Source: Candidatus Binatia bacterium
GTDB lineage: Bacteria > Eisenbacteria > RBG-16-71-46 > SZUA-252
Direction: 5' to 3'
NCBI GenBank assembly: GCA_035631035.1
Contig: DASQJL010000108.1
Span: forward strand, 1-64,000
Length of the DNA stretch: 64,000 nucleotides
The position numbers were made by a program, and so were the translations under genes. The notes below the pieces were generated by a model, which saw nothing but the letters and a program-made list of their open reading frames with translations, did no database searches and had not been told where the DNA came from. Positions 30,067 to 36,420 of this stretch are shown one piece after another (within the stretch, counting starts at the first letter, position 1; each line of letters begins with the position of its first letter).

Positions 30067-30098
30067 GAGGCCGGGCGCGATGGGGTTGGATCAGAGTC

Positions 30099-30410
30099 AT
30101 GAGCCCGCTCGCCCGTTTCCTGCACAAGTGGTCCGCCGCGCTCGCCGCCTACGAGGAGGCGAGCGCCCGGTTCAACCGGGTGACCGGCGAGTACCTGGCG
30201 CTGATCGGCACGCCCAAGCACGGCGAGCCGGGTGCGATGGCCAAGCTGCGCGGCGAGCGGGCCCAGCTCTACACCGAGACCGAGGTGCGCATCCTGGCCA
30301 AGAAAGACTTCTACCGGCAGAAGGCCATCTCCGACCAGCAGTTCTGGTCGGCCGAGGCGACCATGTACGGCATCGCGGCACTGGTCGAGATGCTGCGTGA
30401 GGAGGGGTGA
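30099..30410 (+). CDS. Helical protein of unknown function, 103 aa
   Basis: ATG 30099. The product is almost entirely helical and charged (RFLHKWSAALAAYEEASARF, MAKLRGERAQLYTETEVRIL, AKKDFYRQKAISDQQ), suggesting a coiled-coil or bundle. The ribosome site is poor, though a stop-start gap of 32 bases separates it from the membrane gene. No family was recognised. Confidence 0.55.
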   Translation: MSPLARFLHKWSAALAAYEEASARFNRVTGEYLALIGTPKHGEPGAMAKLRGERAQLYTETEVRILAKKDFYRQKAISDQQFWSAEATMYGIAALVEMLREEG

Positions 30411-30411
30411 C

Positions 30412-30702
30412 GTGAACGGTGAGCCGATGATCGACGCTGGGGCCAATCCCGCGCGGCGCAGCCTGGGGTTCGACCTCGCCCGCCTGCTGGGTGACGCGTC
30501 GTTTCGTGCGCGCCTGCGCGCGATCGGCCACGAGGGCGAGGTCCTTGTCCCGATCTTGCCTGGCGACAGCTTCGCCGCCTTCTTGGAACGCCTGGACGAC
30601 CACACCGACCGCTGCCTGCTCGCCTTCCGCGACGCCCGCGCGCCGCATGGCTGGCGGCTGGCGTGGTGGCACGAGCCGCGCGCCACCGACGCGGCGTACT
30701 GA
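30412..30702 (+). CDS. Protein of unknown function, 96 aa
   Basis: GTG 30412 directly follows GGAGGGGTGAC, the end of the previous gene serving as ribosome site. The sequence LLGDASFRARLRAIGHEGEV, LVPILPGDSFAAFLERLDDH and CLLAFRDARAPHGWRLAWW is a mix of helices and strands. No recognised domain. Confidence 0.55.
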   Translation: MNGEPMIDAGANPARRSLGFDLARLLGDASFRARLRAIGHEGEVLVPILPGDSFAAFLERLDDHTDRCLLAFRDARAPHGWRLAWWHEPRATDAAY

Positions 30703-30776
30703 GAGGACTGCCGAAAACTGCCCGCGCTGTGGCCAACCACCGGTCCGTCGCCGACCTGGTACCGGCGGCTGTGGCG

Positions 30777-30968
30777 GTGACGAGTAGACGGATGTGGAAG
30801 GTGATCGATACCCTGGCGCACTTCCTGTACTGCCCGACCATGTTCTTCCGGCGGTGCGCCCGCGAACGGTGGCACCACCGCATCCACCTGATGCCCGGCC
30901 GGTGGTTGGCACCGATCTGTGACCGGTACGAGCGGTGGCTGGGCGTGACGCCGGACGAGTTGACGTAG
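30777..30968 (+). CDS. Small Trp/Arg/His-rich protein, 63 aa
   Basis: GTG 30777 (or ATG 30792) starts a product with TLAHFLYCPTMFFRRCARER, WHHRIHLMPGRWLAPICDRY and ERWLGVTPDELT. It could be membrane-associated through its aromatic segments. Its stop codon lies in a TTGACGTAG sequence, the first hint of the intergenic repeat found in the genes that follow. Confidence 0.5.
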   Translation: MTSRRMWKVIDTLAHFLYCPTMFFRRCARERWHHRIHLMPGRWLAPICDRYERWLGVTPDELT

Positions 30969-30997
30969 GGACCGCACTAGTGGGAGGGGCATGCCCC

Positions 30998-31318
30998 GTG
31001 ATCCGAGACGACCTCATCAACGCCCTGCGGAGCGTCGAGCTGCCGGCCGAGGTGCGCGCCCGCGTGCCGTACGGTGAGCTGGCCGATGCCGTGGAGCCGG
31101 TGCTGCTCGGGGCGGCCGAGCGCATGGCGGCCAAGTGCTATCTCGACGCCGAGATGCGAGCCGCCCGCAAGCGCGGCCAGGAGTTGGGCAGCGTCGCCGC
31201 CGAGCAGCCGTCGATCACCTGCCCGAAGTGCGGTGGAACCTCGTACAACGCCAACGACATCCGCAAGGGCTACTGCGTCAAGTGTCACGAGCGGACCGGC
31301 ACGCCGACGCGGCTCTAG
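30998..31318 (+). CDS. Zinc-ribbon protein, 106 aa
   Basis: GTG 30998 after GGGAGGGG. The N-terminal 70 residues are helical and acidic (RDDLINALRSVELPAEVRAR). The C-terminus is a compact zinc ribbon (ITCPKCGGTSYNANDIRKGY followed by CVKCHERTGTP). Zinc ribbons of this type bind nucleic acid or protein partners. It is the first gene of the block separated by the intergenic repeat. Confidence 0.65.
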   Translation: MIRDDLINALRSVELPAEVRARVPYGELADAVEPVLLGAAERMAAKCYLDAEMRAARKRGQELGSVAAEQPSITCPKCGGTSYNANDIRKGYCVKCHERTGTPTRL

Positions 31319-31348
31319 TTGACGAAATCCGTTATCGACCAAGGGAGG
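31319..31348 (+). promoter_or_regulatory. Start-associated intergenic repeat, copy 1
   Basis: TTGAC, seven bases, then GTTATCGACCAA and GGAGG, directly after the stop codon of the zinc-ribbon gene and ahead of the gene at 31354. The ribosome binding site of the next gene is part of the repeat. Confidence 0.85.
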
Positions 31349-31353
31349 TGTTC

Positions 31354-31560
31354 ATGCAGGTTGCGTCGTGGCAGCCGGACGAGCCGGTTGCCGAGGTGCG
31401 TTCGGGCGAGACGGTCGCCGAGTTGTACGCGGCCCTGCCCGAGAGCGAGTGGGTGATCGTGCACGGGATGCTCGTCAAGCGGATGGGCGACCCGCCGACC
31501 CCGGAGGACATCCAAGACTTTCGGCGCATCGCAGAGACGCGGGGCAAGGGGCCAATCTGA
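31354..31560 (+). CDS. Small protein of unknown function, 68 aa
   Basis: ATG 31354 sits five bases after the GGAGG that ends repeat copy 1. The protein (MQVASWQPDEPVAEVRSGET, VAELYAALPESEWVIVHGML) ends DFRRIAETRGKGPI. Overlaps the next gene as TGATGG. No family was recognised. Confidence 0.6.
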   Translation: MQVASWQPDEPVAEVRSGETVAELYAALPESEWVIVHGMLVKRMGDPPTPEDIQDFRRIAETRGKGPI

Positions 31561-31760
31561 TGGACCTGTACTTAGCGAACGGCCGAAAGCTGGGCCGCGT
31601 GGAATCCCATGCCCTGCAAGCGATGGAGGCCAACGGCCAGCCACCCGAGGTGGTCGTGTGGGGTGAGCGGATGTTCGCACTCAACGCACACGGTCGCTAC
31701 GTCGAGGGGCTGGCGTGGGTCATCACCGATACCGAGGACAACCGGCTCGTGCTGAGTTGA
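31560..31760 (+). CDS. Small protein of unknown function, 66 aa
   Basis: ATG 31560 overlaps the previous stop by one base. Strand-rich sequence (MDLYLANGRKLGRVESHALQ, VVVWGERMFALNAHGRYVEG). The final TGA stop is embedded in the TTGAC of repeat copy 2, so the repeat element abuts the coding region. Confidence 0.55.
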   Translation: MDLYLANGRKLGRVESHALQAMEANGQPPEVVVWGERMFALNAHGRYVEGLAWVITDTEDNRLVLS

Positions 31761-31788
31761 CGAATTCAGGTTATCGACCATTGAGGAG
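31757..31788 (+). promoter_or_regulatory. Start-associated intergenic repeat, copy 2
   Basis: TTGACGAATTCAG, GTTATCGACCA and TTGAGGAG: the same layout as copy 1. Its first bases contain the stop codon of the preceding gene, and its last bases are the ribosome binding site of the gene at 31794. Confidence 0.85.
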
Positions 31789-31793
31789 TGTTC

Positions 31794-32027
31794 ATGCAGG
31801 TCAGAGGGCCGTGCGCCAACCATCCGAACCGGCCCGGTGCGTGGCTGATGGAAGACGGCTCGATGCGGTGCGACCCGTGCTACTACCGCCGGCAGGGCCG
31901 GATCGAGGCCGCCGAGACGATCTGGGCCAAGGCCAAGCAGTTGCGCGCCGAGTTCCGCACCGGCCAGTACGGCATCGAGTACGTCAACGGCTTCGAGGAC
32001 GCCTTCGCGCTGATCGACCCCGAGTAG
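31794..32027 (+). CDS. Cys-containing small protein, 77 aa (CDPCYYRRQ family)
   Basis: It begins MQVRGPCANHPNRPGAWLME and continues GSMRCDPCYYRRQGRIEAAE. The Cys/His residues (C..H and CxxC) suggest a small zinc site. The gene at 33158 encodes a paralogue with the same GxC..H, WLxDGxxxCDPCxYRRQ core. The second half is a charged helix. Confidence 0.65.
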   Translation: MQVRGPCANHPNRPGAWLMEDGSMRCDPCYYRRQGRIEAAETIWAKAKQLRAEFRTGQYGIEYVNGFEDAFALIDPE

Positions 32028-32060
32028 TTGACATACTTCGATGTTATCGACCAACGGAGG
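32028..32060 (+). promoter_or_regulatory. Start-associated intergenic repeat, copy 3
   Basis: TTGACATACTTCGAT, GTTATCGACCAA and CGGAGG immediately after a TAG stop codon. Nearly the same sequence as copy 4. Confidence 0.9.
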
Positions 32061-32064
32061 CTCG

Positions 32065-32550
32065 ATGAGCACCAAGAAGGGCCGGTACGGCGACCCGCGT
32101 AAGCGCAGGCCGATGGGCGATCTGTACGCGGCGGCGCAGCCCAGTGGAGCCAGCGATCCGCGCAAGCTCGGCGGCTCGATGTCCGGGCCGGGCGGACCGC
32201 ACGACCGGGGCGCGACGGTCATCGACGCGACCGACGCCATCCTGCTCGACTACACCGAGGTCTGCACGATCGACACCGTGCGCGGCGGCGTGCTGGGCGG
32301 GCAGGCGATCTTCATGACGCTCGACGGGCGGATCAACAAGACCACCGACCGGGTGCGGGTCGGCTACATCTTCGACACCGACGGGGCCGCCGCCATCATC
32401 ACCGAGCTACTGGCGCTGGCCGACCGATTCGGCCCGGAGATGCTCGACGATGTGACCCGCCGGCTGACCTCGCTGTACCGCGACAAGCACGTCGACCTCG
32501 CCTGGCTGCGCGCGGCCATCGACAACGCGATCGAGAACGCATCAGGTTGA
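32065..32550 (+). CDS. Protein of unknown function, 161 aa
   Basis: ATG 32065 follows the GGAGG of repeat copy 3. A basic disordered-looking N-terminus (STKKGRYGDPRKRRPMGDLY, GGSMSGPGGPHDRGA) leads to a strand-rich domain (YTEVCTIDTVRGGVLGGQAI, FMTLDGRINKTTDRVRVGYI) and a helical end. The largest gene of the repeat-separated set. No recognised family. Confidence 0.6.
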   Translation: MSTKKGRYGDPRKRRPMGDLYAAAQPSGASDPRKLGGSMSGPGGPHDRGATVIDATDAILLDYTEVCTIDTVRGGVLGGQAIFMTLDGRINKTTDRVRVGYIFDTDGAAAIITELLALADRFGPEMLDDVTRRLTSLYRDKHVDLAWLRAAIDNAIENASG

Positions 32551-32579
32551 CATACCTCCTGATTATCGACCAACGGAGG
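32547..32579 (+). promoter_or_regulatory. Start-associated intergenic repeat, copy 4
   Basis: TTGACATACCTCCTG, ATTATCGACCAA and CGGAGG. Its TTGAC includes the TGA stop of the preceding gene, and the GGAGG serves the gene at 32584. Confidence 0.9.
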
Positions 32580-32583
32580 GCTA

Positions 32584-32859
32584 ATGCTGCGACTGCACCT
32601 GTACTGGAAACGCGACAGCGGCGACATTGACCTGGGCGACTGCTACCACGATGTGCTGCCGCCGGTTGGGTCGTTGATCTCGCACACGTCGCCGGAGCAC
32701 GAGGGCGGGGTGTGGCGGGTCGCTCTGGTCTACTTGCACCCGGCGTATGAGGGGTCGATGGCGGTGCGAGCCGTTGAGATGGGCCGGACGCCGCCGGACG
32801 GGCAGGTCGGGATGGTGGAGCTGTTCGTGGAGCCCGCCGCGGGGCCGCACGCACCTTGA
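32584..32859 (+). CDS. Small protein of unknown function, 91 aa
   Basis: Beta-rich sequence (MLRLHLYWKRDSGDIDLGDC, YHDVLPPVGSLISH, VWRVALVYLHPAYEGSMAVR, AVEMGR) that could be a small barrel. The stop TGA is embedded in repeat copy 5. No recognised family. Confidence 0.55.
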   Translation: MLRLHLYWKRDSGDIDLGDCYHDVLPPVGSLISHTSPEHEGGVWRVALVYLHPAYEGSMAVRAVEMGRTPPDGQVGMVELFVEPAAGPHAP

Positions 32860-32890
32860 CGTAAGTCGCGGTTATCGACCAACAGGGAGG
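32856..32890 (+). promoter_or_regulatory. Start-associated intergenic repeat, copy 5
   Basis: TTGACGTAAGTCGCG, GTTATCGACCAA and CAGGGAGG: same order of blocks as the other copies, again containing the upstream stop and the downstream ribosome site. Confidence 0.9.
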
Positions 32891-32895
32891 GCGAT

Positions 32896-33108
32896 ATGGC
32901 ACGTGACCAGGGCGTCTACGGCCTGATCTTCAATGGACTGACGACGGCACTGACCAAAGAGCAGTGGATGCCGCTGTCCGAGCGGGAACGCGTCGCCGCC
33001 GCGATCTACGACACGCTCGAGGGTGCGGGGGTGGAGTTCCATCGCGGCGGCCTGGACCGCCTGTGGCGGGTGGCGGCCGAGCACGCCAACAAGCTGCGGC
33101 AGAACTGA
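32896..33108 (+). CDS. Small protein of unknown function, 70 aa
   Basis: ATG 32896 after GGGAGGGCGAT. Helical product (TKEQWMPLSERERVAAAIYD, LDRLWRVAAEHANKLRQN). The TERERxAxAIxxxL pattern looks like a small amphipathic bundle. Function unknown. Confidence 0.55.
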   Translation: MARDQGVYGLIFNGLTTALTKEQWMPLSERERVAAAIYDTLEGAGVEFHRGGLDRLWRVAAEHANKLRQN

Positions 33109-33119
33109 CGGCAGCCGGG

Positions 33120-33152
33120 TTAACAGAATCACCGTTACCGACCAAAGAGGAG
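33120..33152 (+). promoter_or_regulatory. Start-associated intergenic repeat, copy 6 (variant)
   Basis: TTAACAGAATCACC, GTTACCGACCAAA and GAGGAG. A diverged copy, with one change in each of the two conserved blocks. It lies 11 bases after the stop codon instead of touching it. Confidence 0.75.
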
Positions 33153-33157
33153 ACGTC

Positions 33158-33424
33158 ATGGCCGGTCAGGGCGGTCCGGCGCGCATGCCGGTTCACGGGG
33201 ACTGCCGCTGGCACCGAGGCAGGGCCGCCGCGTGGTGGCTGCCGGACGGCACATTCCTGTGCGACCCGTGCATGTACCGACGGCAAGCGATCAACGAGGT
33301 CATCGACTACGTCACCAACGATCTACCTGGGATGGACCCGGCGACGCGGGCCGGGGTGCTCATGTCGATGCGCAGCTTCCTTGCCAACCGCCCCGAGGCC
33401 AATATTGACGTACGCACGGCTTGA
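33158..33424 (+). CDS. Cys-containing small protein, 88 aa (paralogue of the gene at 31794)
   Basis: The core MPVHGDCRWHRGRAAAWWLP, DGTFLCDPCMYRRQAIN matches the gene at 31794 in its Cys, His, Trp and CDPCxYRRQ motif. It probably has the same small zinc site. The C-terminal half is helical (ATRAGVLMSMRSFLANRPEA). Its stop is embedded in copy 7 of the repeat. Confidence 0.65.
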   Translation: MAGQGGPARMPVHGDCRWHRGRAAAWWLPDGTFLCDPCMYRRQAINEVIDYVTNDLPGMDPATRAGVLMSMRSFLANRPEANIDVRTA

Positions 33425-33443
33425 CGTAATCACGATCGAGGAG
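33421..33443 (+). promoter_or_regulatory. Start-associated intergenic repeat, copy 7 (shortened)
   Basis: TTGACGTAATCACG then ATCGA and GGAG: the middle GTTATCGACCAA block is reduced to ATCGA, so the copy is about ten bases shorter. It still links a stop codon to the ribosome site of the next gene. Confidence 0.6.
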
Positions 33444-33447
33444 CGTC

Positions 33448-33795
33448 GTGACCCAGATGATCCCGGACCCGACCGACGACACGGTGTGGTTCATCGGCTC
33501 CGCTGCCGAAGCCGAACTGGGCGTGCAGGTCGGCGACGCCACCCTGTTCAACGTCCATACCCCCGACCTGTGCGCGGGACAGCACTGTGTGGTCCACCGC
33601 CCGTCGGCGCACCACATGCGCGGCTGGCGGCTGAACTGGCGCGGCGACCGGGGCCTGATGGAGCGGCTGTGCCCGCACGGCACCGGCCACCCGGACCCCG
33701 ACGACCTCGCCTACCACTACCGTGTCGGTCGGGGCTGGATGGGCGTGCACGGCTGCGACGGCTGCTGCGCGGCCCGCGACCTGCCCGTCCGTTGA
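33448..33795 (+). CDS. Cys/His-rich actinophage-type protein, 115 aa
   Basis: GTG 33448. The sequence DLCAGQHCVVHRPSAHHMRG, then WRLNWRGDRGLMERLCPHGT and GHPDPDDLAYH, is a pattern I know from small proteins of many actinobacterial phages. The dense Cys and His point to metal binding, but no function is established. It ends HGCDGCCAARDLPVR and overlaps the next gene. Confidence 0.7.
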   Translation: MTQMIPDPTDDTVWFIGSAAEAELGVQVGDATLFNVHTPDLCAGQHCVVHRPSAHHMRGWRLNWRGDRGLMERLCPHGTGHPDPDDLAYHYRVGRGWMGVHGCDGCCAARDLPVR

Positions 33796-34061
33796 TCGTT
33801 GAACCCGGCGTGGATGACGGGGACGGGACGCATCCGCTCGCGGATCTGGTCATCACCTGCACCCGCCGGGACGGCTCGACCTACATCCGGCGCATCCCGC
33901 GCCCGCGCTGGTACGCCGAGGTGTACCGGCTGTGGCGGCTCGGGCTCAACGACGGGGAGATCGCCCGCTCGCTGGAGCGGCCGGTCGACACGATCTACAC
34001 CGCGCGGGCGCGGCAGATGAAGCTACCCCGCAACACCTACCCCGGCGGGCAGGACCGGTGA
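33792..34061 (+). CDS. Helix-turn-helix protein, 89 aa
   Basis: TTG 33792 overlaps the previous stop (TTGA); GTG 33810 is an alternative. Residues 40-80 read RWYAEVYRLWRLGLNDGEIA and RSLERPVDTIYTARARQMKL, a helix-turn-helix of the sigma-70 region 4/GcrA-like kind. It could regulate late genes, since it is the last gene before the strong late terminator. No direct evidence of a target. Confidence 0.6.
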   Translation: MIVEPGVDDGDGTHPLADLVITCTRRDGSTYIRRIPRPRWYAEVYRLWRLGLNDGEIARSLERPVDTIYTARARQMKLPRNTYPGGQDR

Positions 34062-34310
34062 GCGACGCATAGTTGCGGCCCGGCCGGGTGCGACCGACCG
34101 GGCCTGGTGGGCGAGGAGGCAGTGGGTCGACGCGCCCGCTCCTGCCCAGGCCACGTCGCGTCGACCTTTTCAGTTGTGTCTCCCTGCGGTGCGCCTCGCG
34201 GGTTTGGGGCCTCGCGGGGATTGCCCATCAGGATGCGGTACGCGCCGGTTTGATCGGAAGACTCCGGCGGGTGAATGAATACACCCATGCATCCTGCAAG
34301 GTGCGGAATG
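34062..34310. other. Gap between the small-gene operon and the late operon
   Basis: No gene is supported on either strand between the stop at 34061 and the late terminator. There are GC-rich partial inverted repeats near 34077-34110 (GGCCCGGCCGGG and CCGGGCC) that could end rightward transcription, but the stem is imperfect. Confidence 0.4.
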
Positions 34311-34352
34311 CAAAAAGCCGCCCCGCTCCCGACCGGAGTCGGGAGCGGGGCG
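34311..34352 (-). terminator. Strong intrinsic terminator of the late operon
   Basis: Read on the minus strand, GCCCCGCTCCCGAC pairs perfectly with GTCGGGAGCGGGGC around TCCG, followed by GGC and TTTTT. This is a classical rho-independent terminator, 36 bases after the holin-like gene, the last of the late genes. Confidence 0.95.
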
Positions 34353-34387
34353 TACCCCCTGGTGCATCGAGCGTCTCGGAGCAGATC

Positions 34388-34657
34388 CTACTTGCTGCGG
34401 GCGGCGGCGAGTAGCCGCGCCACGGTCTGTGGCGAGTAGACCCGGCCGCGGGTCCACAGTGCGGTGACGATCGGCGCGGCGGTGGCGATGACGGCGAGCA
34501 GGGCGGCCTGGACGTGGTCGTTGATCGGCAGGCCGAGCGCGACGATCAGCGTCAGCAGCGCGGCGACGGCGGTCGAGATCATGCCGATGGTGACTGCGGG
34601 TTCCGCGTCGGTGTTGTCCGGGGCGGGCTCGGGCGGCAGGCTGTTGTAGACGGTCAC
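34388..34657 (-). CDS. Holin-like membrane protein, 89 aa
   Basis: Two membrane segments (IGMISTAVAALLTLIVALGL and AALLAVIATAAPIVTALW) connected by a short polar turn (PINDHVQ), with a charged C-terminus (RGRVYSPQTVARLLAAARSK). This is the layout of a class II holin, or of the LydA-like holins common in actinophages, which make the hole that releases the endolysin. GTG 34657 overlaps the PAPS-reductase-like gene. It is the last late gene before the terminator. Confidence 0.75.
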   Translation of the reverse strand: MTVYNSLPPEPAPDNTDAEPAVTIGMISTAVAALLTLIVALGLPINDHVQAALLAVIATAAPIVTALWTRGRVYSPQTVARLLAAARSK

Positions 34658-35451
34658 GCGCTCTCCTGTTCGGTGAAGCAGCCGCAGCCGCCCCAGTCAT
34701 CGCGGTCGACGTCCTGCGTAACCTCGACGCGCTCGCGCAGCGCGGTCAGCGTGAGCGGCTTAAGCGTGCCGCCGCGCCGGTTCCGCAGGATTGATACGTC
34801 CTTGCCGAGGTAGTCGCGCATCTCAGCCTCGGCCCGCTCCTCGGCGGCGTAGCGCTCCGGGTTGACCTCCAGCAGTCGCGCCCATTGCGCCTGCCCGCCC
34901 CGCACGCAGGCGCCGCCGCAGTTGTTGTGGGCGAACCCTTGGGCGTACATCCGGGGTGGCTCGATGCCGCGCGCCCTGGCCTGCTCGATCAGGTGGCGCT
35001 TCTCGACGTAGGGCGGCGAGCACAGCGGTGCGGCGACCGACCACTGCCCGTACCCGCGCCGGATGGCCGGCAGGCGGTGGGTCTCGGTCCAGTCGATGCC
35101 GACATACACGGTAGTGGCGGCCGGGTCGGTGTTGGCCTCCAGCCATTCCCGGCACGGCACCTGCTTGAGCTTGTGCGAGCACGGCGCGATCCGGGTGTTG
35201 CCGATGTGCCGCACGTCGCGGAAGAGCTGCCACGGTGTGCGCCCGTCGGCCACCACGGTGATCGGCACGCCGATGTCGCGGGCCACGTCCTCGTTGAATC
35301 GGTACAGGTCCGGGTCTTCGACCTTGGTGTCCGCGAACAGCAGCACGAGATCATCGGTGCCGTGTTCGTCGGCGACCCGGCGCGCGGCGGCCCAGCTCGT
35401 GATGCCGCCGGAGTACATGACGACGTGGCGCACGGTGGGCACAACGATCAA
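34654..35451 (-). CDS. PAPS-reductase/adenine-nucleotide alpha-hydrolase-like protein, 265 aa
   Basis: The N-terminal PP-loop VVMYSGGITSWAAARRVADE is that of adenylate-transferring PAPS-reductase/ThiI-type enzymes, followed by VLLFADTKVEDPDLYRFNED. Later motifs include APCSHKLKQVPCREWLEAN, NNCGGACVRGGQAQW and WGGCGCFT with several Cys. Members of this superfamily activate or reduce sulfate or modify nucleic acid; in phages their substrate is unknown. TTG 35451 is used, one base after the previous stop. The gene sits inside the lysis cluster between a membrane protein and the holin. Confidence 0.75.
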   Translation of the reverse strand: MIVVPTVRHVVMYSGGITSWAAARRVADEHGTDDLVLLFADTKVEDPDLYRFNEDVARDIGVPITVVADGRTPWQLFRDVRHIGNTRIAPCSHKLKQVPCREWLEANTDPAATTVYVGIDWTETHRLPAIRRGYGQWSVAAPLCSPPYVEKRHLIEQARARGIEPPRMYAQGFAHNNCGGACVRGGQAQWARLLEVNPERYAAEERAEAEMRDYLGKDVSILRNRRGGTLKPLTLTALRERVEVTQDVDRDDWGGCGCFTEQESA

Positions 35452-35452
35452 C

Positions 35453-35926
35453 TCACCGGCTCGGCGACGGGCTGACCGACGGGGTCACGGTCGGCGGGCC
35501 GGGATCGGTGGCGATGCGCTGGTAGACGCAATCGCGCAGCTTGTTGTCGAAGTCGGGGCCGGATTCACCGGGGTACAGGCGCGAGCACTCCCCCAGCGCG
35601 ATCTGGGCACGCAGGATCGCGGCGATCGCGCTGCCGGTGCGGGCCGCGCCCTGCCGGTAGCAGGTGCCGGTCGCGGTGGTGCAGTCGGCGATGCGGGCGT
35701 TGGTTTCGCGGGTCTGGCTGGCGATGGTGTTGTTCTGCCCGGCGACGATCAGCACGGCGATCATGCAGACGGTCAGCACGCAGAGCAGGCCGAACATGAC
35801 CATGGTGGCCTTGCGGCGGGCCAGCTCGGCGGCCGACACGTCGCCGCGTAGCCGCTGCGCGTCGCGGTGGATCTCTGCCAGGAACTCGCCGAGGGTCGGC
35901 GGCACCGGCACGTTGGGGTCGGTCAT
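35453..35926 (-). CDS. Single-pass membrane protein, 157 aa
   Basis: ATG 35926. A soluble charged N-terminus (EFLAEIHRDAQRLRGDVSAA) is followed by one membrane helix (TMVMFGLLCVLTVCMIAVLI, VAG) near residue 55, then an outward Cys-containing domain (CTTATGTCYRQGAARTGSAI, LGECSRLYPGE) and a Pro/Ser tail. Because it lies between the endolysin and the holin, a role in lysis is plausible. No family was recognised. Confidence 0.6.
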   Translation of the reverse strand: MTDPNVPVPPTLGEFLAEIHRDAQRLRGDVSAAELARRKATMVMFGLLCVLTVCMIAVLIVAGQNNTIASQTRETNARIADCTTATGTCYRQGAARTGSAIAAILRAQIALGECSRLYPGESGPDFDNKLRDCVYQRIATDPGPPTVTPSVSPSPSR

Positions 35927-36081
35927 GGGTTGGGCTCCCGTGGCGGCGGAAAGGTTTGCTCGTGCTTGTCGTCGTCGGTCTTGATGTCGGCCGACAGCCG
36001 CCGGACCTCGGCCACCGCGCGTTCCAGCATCTCGACGATGACCATCACGCGGGTTTCGATGTCGGCTCCCGAAGCGGGCAC
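35923..36081 (-). CDS. Small coiled-coil protein, 52 aa
   Basis: GTG 36081 directly follows the stop of the upstream gene. The product is a predicted helix (DIETRVMVIVEMLERAVAEV, RRLSADIKTDDDK) with a proline-rich tail. It overlaps the next gene by four bases (ATGA). A short coiled coil like this may act with the neighbouring membrane proteins. Confidence 0.55.
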   Translation of the reverse strand: MPASGADIETRVMVIVEMLERAVAEVRRLSADIKTDDDKHEQTFPPPREPNP

Positions 36082-36420
36082 TTACAGCACCTCCGGGTCG
36101 ATGGGCGCGGCACGGCGACGGGCGACCTCGGCACGCACCTCGCGCTCGCGCTGCATGGCGTTGAGCAGCCGGCCGGATTCCTCGGCGGCGTTGGTGGCAC
36201 TGTTCAGCGCCGGGATGACCCGGTCGACGATGAGCGCGTTGAGCCGCTTGTTGTCGTCTTCGAGCCGGTCGGCGCGCTCGCGCTCGCGCTGCACGGTGCC
36301 TTTGGCGAACCAGATGCCGCCGGCGGCGATGAGCCCGACCGCGCCGTACTGGGCGAGCGCGCCGAGGTCGACCCCTTCGCTGGCTACCGCGTACGCAGGC
36401 CACAGCGCGGCTACGACCAC
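36082..36420 (-). CDS. Membrane protein with coiled-coil tail, 112 aa
   Basis: GTG 36420 lies inside the end of the endolysin gene. One membrane helix (ALAQYGAVGLIAAGGIWF) near residue 25 precedes a coiled coil (KGTVQRERERADRLEDDNKR, ESGRLLNAMQREREVRAEVA). This topology is frequent next to endolysin genes in actinophages and may help timing or localisation of lysis. The holin at 34388 is a separate gene. Confidence 0.6.
   Translation of the reverse strand: MVVAALWPAYAVASEGVDLGALAQYGAVGLIAAGGIWFAKGTVQRERERADRLEDDNKRLNALIVDRVIPALNSATNAAEESGRLLNAMQREREVRAEVARRRAAPIDPEVL

Noticed and set aside
31319-33443. The intergenic repeats as ordinary sigma-70 promoters
   Set aside because: TTGAC and TTATCG are separated by only 7-10 bases, and no TANNNT box occurs at the normal distance after TTGAC.
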